This document shows positions 61,500 through 64,000 of a stretch of 64,000 nucleotides of DNA, piece after piece; the stretch's first letter is position 1, and each line of letters starts with the position of its first letter. This DNA is from Niebla homalea (lineage: Eukaryota; Ascomycota; Lecanoromycetes; Lecanorales; Ramalinaceae): positions 248,001 to 312,000 of the forward strand of contig JAHGAU010000004.1 in NCBI GenBank assembly GCA_019925105.1, in the 5' to 3' direction. Under the pieces are notes generated by a model, which saw only the letters and a list, made by a program, of their open reading frames with translations, had not been told where the DNA came from and made no database searches. Position numbers and translations under genes: made by a program.

Positions 61500-64000
61500 T
61501 TAATTAATTTATTTAACTTAATATTAAATGCTTTTTTTACTTTTAATTTTATTAATAATTTTTTTAATTATTTATTCCTTTTTATTATTAATTAATTTAG
61601 GTATTTATATTATATATTCTGCCGTTTAATCGTTAACGTAAGTATAATAAAGTTCTAAAAAAGAAATATAAATAATAAAGTGGATTTAATAAATAATAAA
61701 AAGGAATAAGTAATACGTTTACGTTTTAATTTTATTATTAATTTAAAAAAATCTTATAAATTGAAATATAAGTTTCTTATTTAATTATTTTAATTTAGGG
61801 TTTTTAACATTTAATATTATGAAATTACCGACGTTATATAATTTTATTTATATTTTTTATTATATATCTTTTAAATTGATTTAATAATATAACGTTATTA
61901 ATCCGTTAATATTAATCGTATTTTATATAATATTTTAACTTTATTTTTTATTATAAATATCTTTTTTTCTATAAGTTTATCCTTAAATTTAAAATAAATA
62001 TTTAAATTATAATTATATATTATTATAAAAAGGCTATAATTTAAAATTAAGTATTCTAAGTTTATATAAGTAAATTTAATTAAAGGAAATACTCCTGCTT
62101 AATTTATTTATTTAAAATTAATAAAAATCCTTGAATATTATTTAAGACTTTAATTTTAACGCTTTATTTAATTATTTGTTTACGGGTAAAAAGCGGTATT
62201 TAACTTACGCTTTATTTTTACGTAATAATATATTAATCCTTAAAATTTATTAATAAATAAAAACCTTCAGTTAATTATAATTTTAACCGGTATATTATAC
62301 CATAATACGATTTCTTTAATGAAAAGGTCCGTTAACGTAACGGTATTAATTTATTTTATAACGGAAGGTATTTATATATTTTTATATACTTATTTACGAT
62401 TATTAAAATTAAGTTATAAATATTATTTTTAATTTTACTTATAGGTAAATTAATAATAAAATTTATATTAAGTTCTTTTTAAGGTATAATTAATTGAGGG
62501 AGTAAAATAAGCTCGCTATAAAGGTAATAACGTAATACCTTAATTTTTTAATAAATATTATACGTTTTAATATAATTATTAACTTAAACTTTTAAACTAT
62601 TTTATTTAATATAATTATTAACTTAGACTTTTAAACTATTTTAATAATATTTACGGGCTAAGAACTTATACGTTTTCTCGGCTTTAAAGTAACCCGTAAA
62701 TAAATTAATATAATATTTATTGATTAACTTTTTTTTAACCGCTTTATTACGGGGAATATATATACGGCCCTTATAAATAATAACGCTATTCGGATTAAGT
62801 TTTGAATATTATGATGATTTTAATAAAAATACGTTAACGTTATATTCTCGTCCTTAATCTTATATATAAACGTATTATTAACTTATAAATCCTTAATAAA
62901 TAACTTAATTAGCTTAAATTCCTTATAAGGCTTTTTAAATAACTATTAAATTTTTTTCCGCGGGATAATAACTTAAATACCTTTTAAAATAAGTAATAAT
63001 TAATAATTAATAATTACCGTCCGCTAACGCTTTATTAACTTATCGGATTAAAATATAAGCTTATTCTATAAAATAAATAATAAAATAATTTTAAAAAATA
63101 AGATTCCTTTATAATTTTATCGTTTTAATAAAAAATTAATAAAATTTATTTTATTTTCATGATAAAATACTTTAAAGTTATAATTAATAAGTTTCAAGGC
63201 CTATTTAACTTAACGTAAACTTAACGCCGGTTATTTTATAAATTTCTAAAGGTTTATATAATCCGTTTATATTTAAATTACTTTAAGGCTCCTTTTTAAA
63301 TAATATTATTATTGCTTAAACGCCGTAACAATAATAAGGAGCTTTTAATTATACGTTTTATAATTTTATTTAATAAAGGTTATTTCTCTGGATTAATACG
63401 TAATTAAACATTAATAACTTTTTTTAAATTATTAAAATAAAATATTTACAATAATAAAATTAAATATATTAATCTTTATTTATACCCCCCGTTTTAGGTT
63501 AAAATGGCGGAATAATAATACGTTAATAAATATTGTGCGGAGCCGGCAGAACATTATATTTACTGTATTATTTTACTTTAACGGGCTAGCCTTCTTCCCT
63601 TTTTTATTGCTTTTAAGTAAATTAATTAAGGGCTTAATTATCTTTAAATATTTATAAATAAAATGATAATAAAAATTTATAAAGCTTAAAAAAATTTATA
63701 CTTCCCGGTAGAGTTTTAAGATAAGTTAATATTTAATTGTTTAAATATACTTCTAATTTATTTAAATCTTTTTAATAGAAACGATAAACCTTAAGAATTT
63801 TTTTTAAGTAATATTAAATTAATACTTCTTAAGATTAACGTAAAGTTAAAATTAATAAAATTACTTAAAAACTTATTAAATATAATATTAATAATCCGCC
63901 GGATTCTTATTAAATATTAAAATATCGTTTAAAGAAAATATATAAATTATATTAATAAAATTAATAAAAATATAATTAATATAAGCTTAAAAAATTATTA
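61500..64000 (-). mobile_element. Ty3/Gypsy retrotransposon relic, pol region, continuing past the right edge
   Basis: Three pol landmarks lie in the expected order on the minus strand. (1) At about 63700-63460 there is an RT connection reading YRFIYKYLKIIKPLINLLK and then FCRLRTIFINVLLFRHFNLK, the typical F-x-I-x-PL-x-x-L ... AF-x-x-L-x-x-x-F-x-x-x-P-L-L-x-HFD pattern. (2) At about 63400-63180 there is an RNase H block, KLLIIVTAFK and TDYINL. (3) At about 62770-62460 there is the integrase zinc-binding region, GRIYIPRNKAVKKKLINKYY and FTGYFKAEKTYKFLARKYY. Stops are almost all TAA/TAG at former Q/W positions. Left of 62.3 kb, weaker similarity to the integrase C-terminal part continues to roughly 61.5 kb. 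The left boundary is approximate and no LTR was found. Confidence 0.75.
62569..62643 (-). repeat. 39-bp in-frame tandem duplication inside the Gypsy integrase
   Basis: AATATAATTATTAACTTA, followed by AACTTTTAAACTATTTTA or its G-containing twin, occurs twice with a 39-bp period. On the minus strand this duplicates 13 codons (SLKVQVNNYIKQN) of the integrase zinc-binding region. The copies differ by an A/G change. Confidence 0.8.

Overview
This window looks like a repeat-rich, strongly AT-biased segment of a filamentous ascomycete (Pezizomycotina) genome. About 85-90% of it is extremely TA-rich, with coding frames broken mostly by TAA/TAG/TGA where relatives would have Q, R or W. That is the footprint expected of RIP (repeat-induced point mutation, C-to-T on both strands). 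Two islands of normal composition (about 5.9-8.3 kb and 52.6-56.7 kb) hold the only genes with long open frames. They have short introns of 53-85 nt with GT..AG borders, as in ascomycetes. No prokaryotic features, rRNA or tRNA genes were recognised.

Layout. 1-4.03 kb: three LINE copies nested in one another, with a solo LTR. 4.03-6.09 kb: decayed single-copy-like DNA. 6.09-7.97 kb (-): four-exon PD-(D/E)XK nuclease-like gene. 8.6-9.2 kb: about 570-bp element repeated in inverted orientation at 57.3-57.9 kb. 9.2-17.1 kb: decayed DNA with a broken gene-like stretch (10.3-11.4 kb), a diverged direct repeat with a minisatellite (11.5-12.25 kb), and a RIP-like relic of a centromeric-histone-H3-like sequence (14.18-14.52 kb). 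17.15-28.75 kb: LINE D (-) split by full LINE E (-). 29.55-41.36 kb: LINE G (-) split by full LINE H (+). 42.1-52.09 kb: truncated LINE I (-) carrying a 1.66-kb LTR element, another solo LTR, and full LINE J (+). 52.75-56.64 kb: two head-to-head paralogous PD-(D/E)XK-like genes. 58.23-58.89 kb: LINE fragment K. About 61.5-64 kb (-): Ty3/Gypsy pol relic running off the right edge.

The LINE family is the main architect. It is about 5.79 kb, has a conserved ORF1 start (ATGGCGACGAA), a Tad/I-like reverse transcriptase, and a 3' end tailed with TCAA repeats instead of poly(A). Target-site duplications (TSDs) of 11-15 bp can be read directly and give the insertion order. The short LTRs (about 160-185 bp) stand out because they kept their G+C while sitting inside ravaged LINEs.

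The three island genes all show PD-(D/E)XK-type motifs. Each has one suspicious lesion or odd splice site (possible C-to-T stops in two, a frameshift in the third), so they may be at the edge of pseudogenisation. Domain names were assigned by eye and could not be searched.
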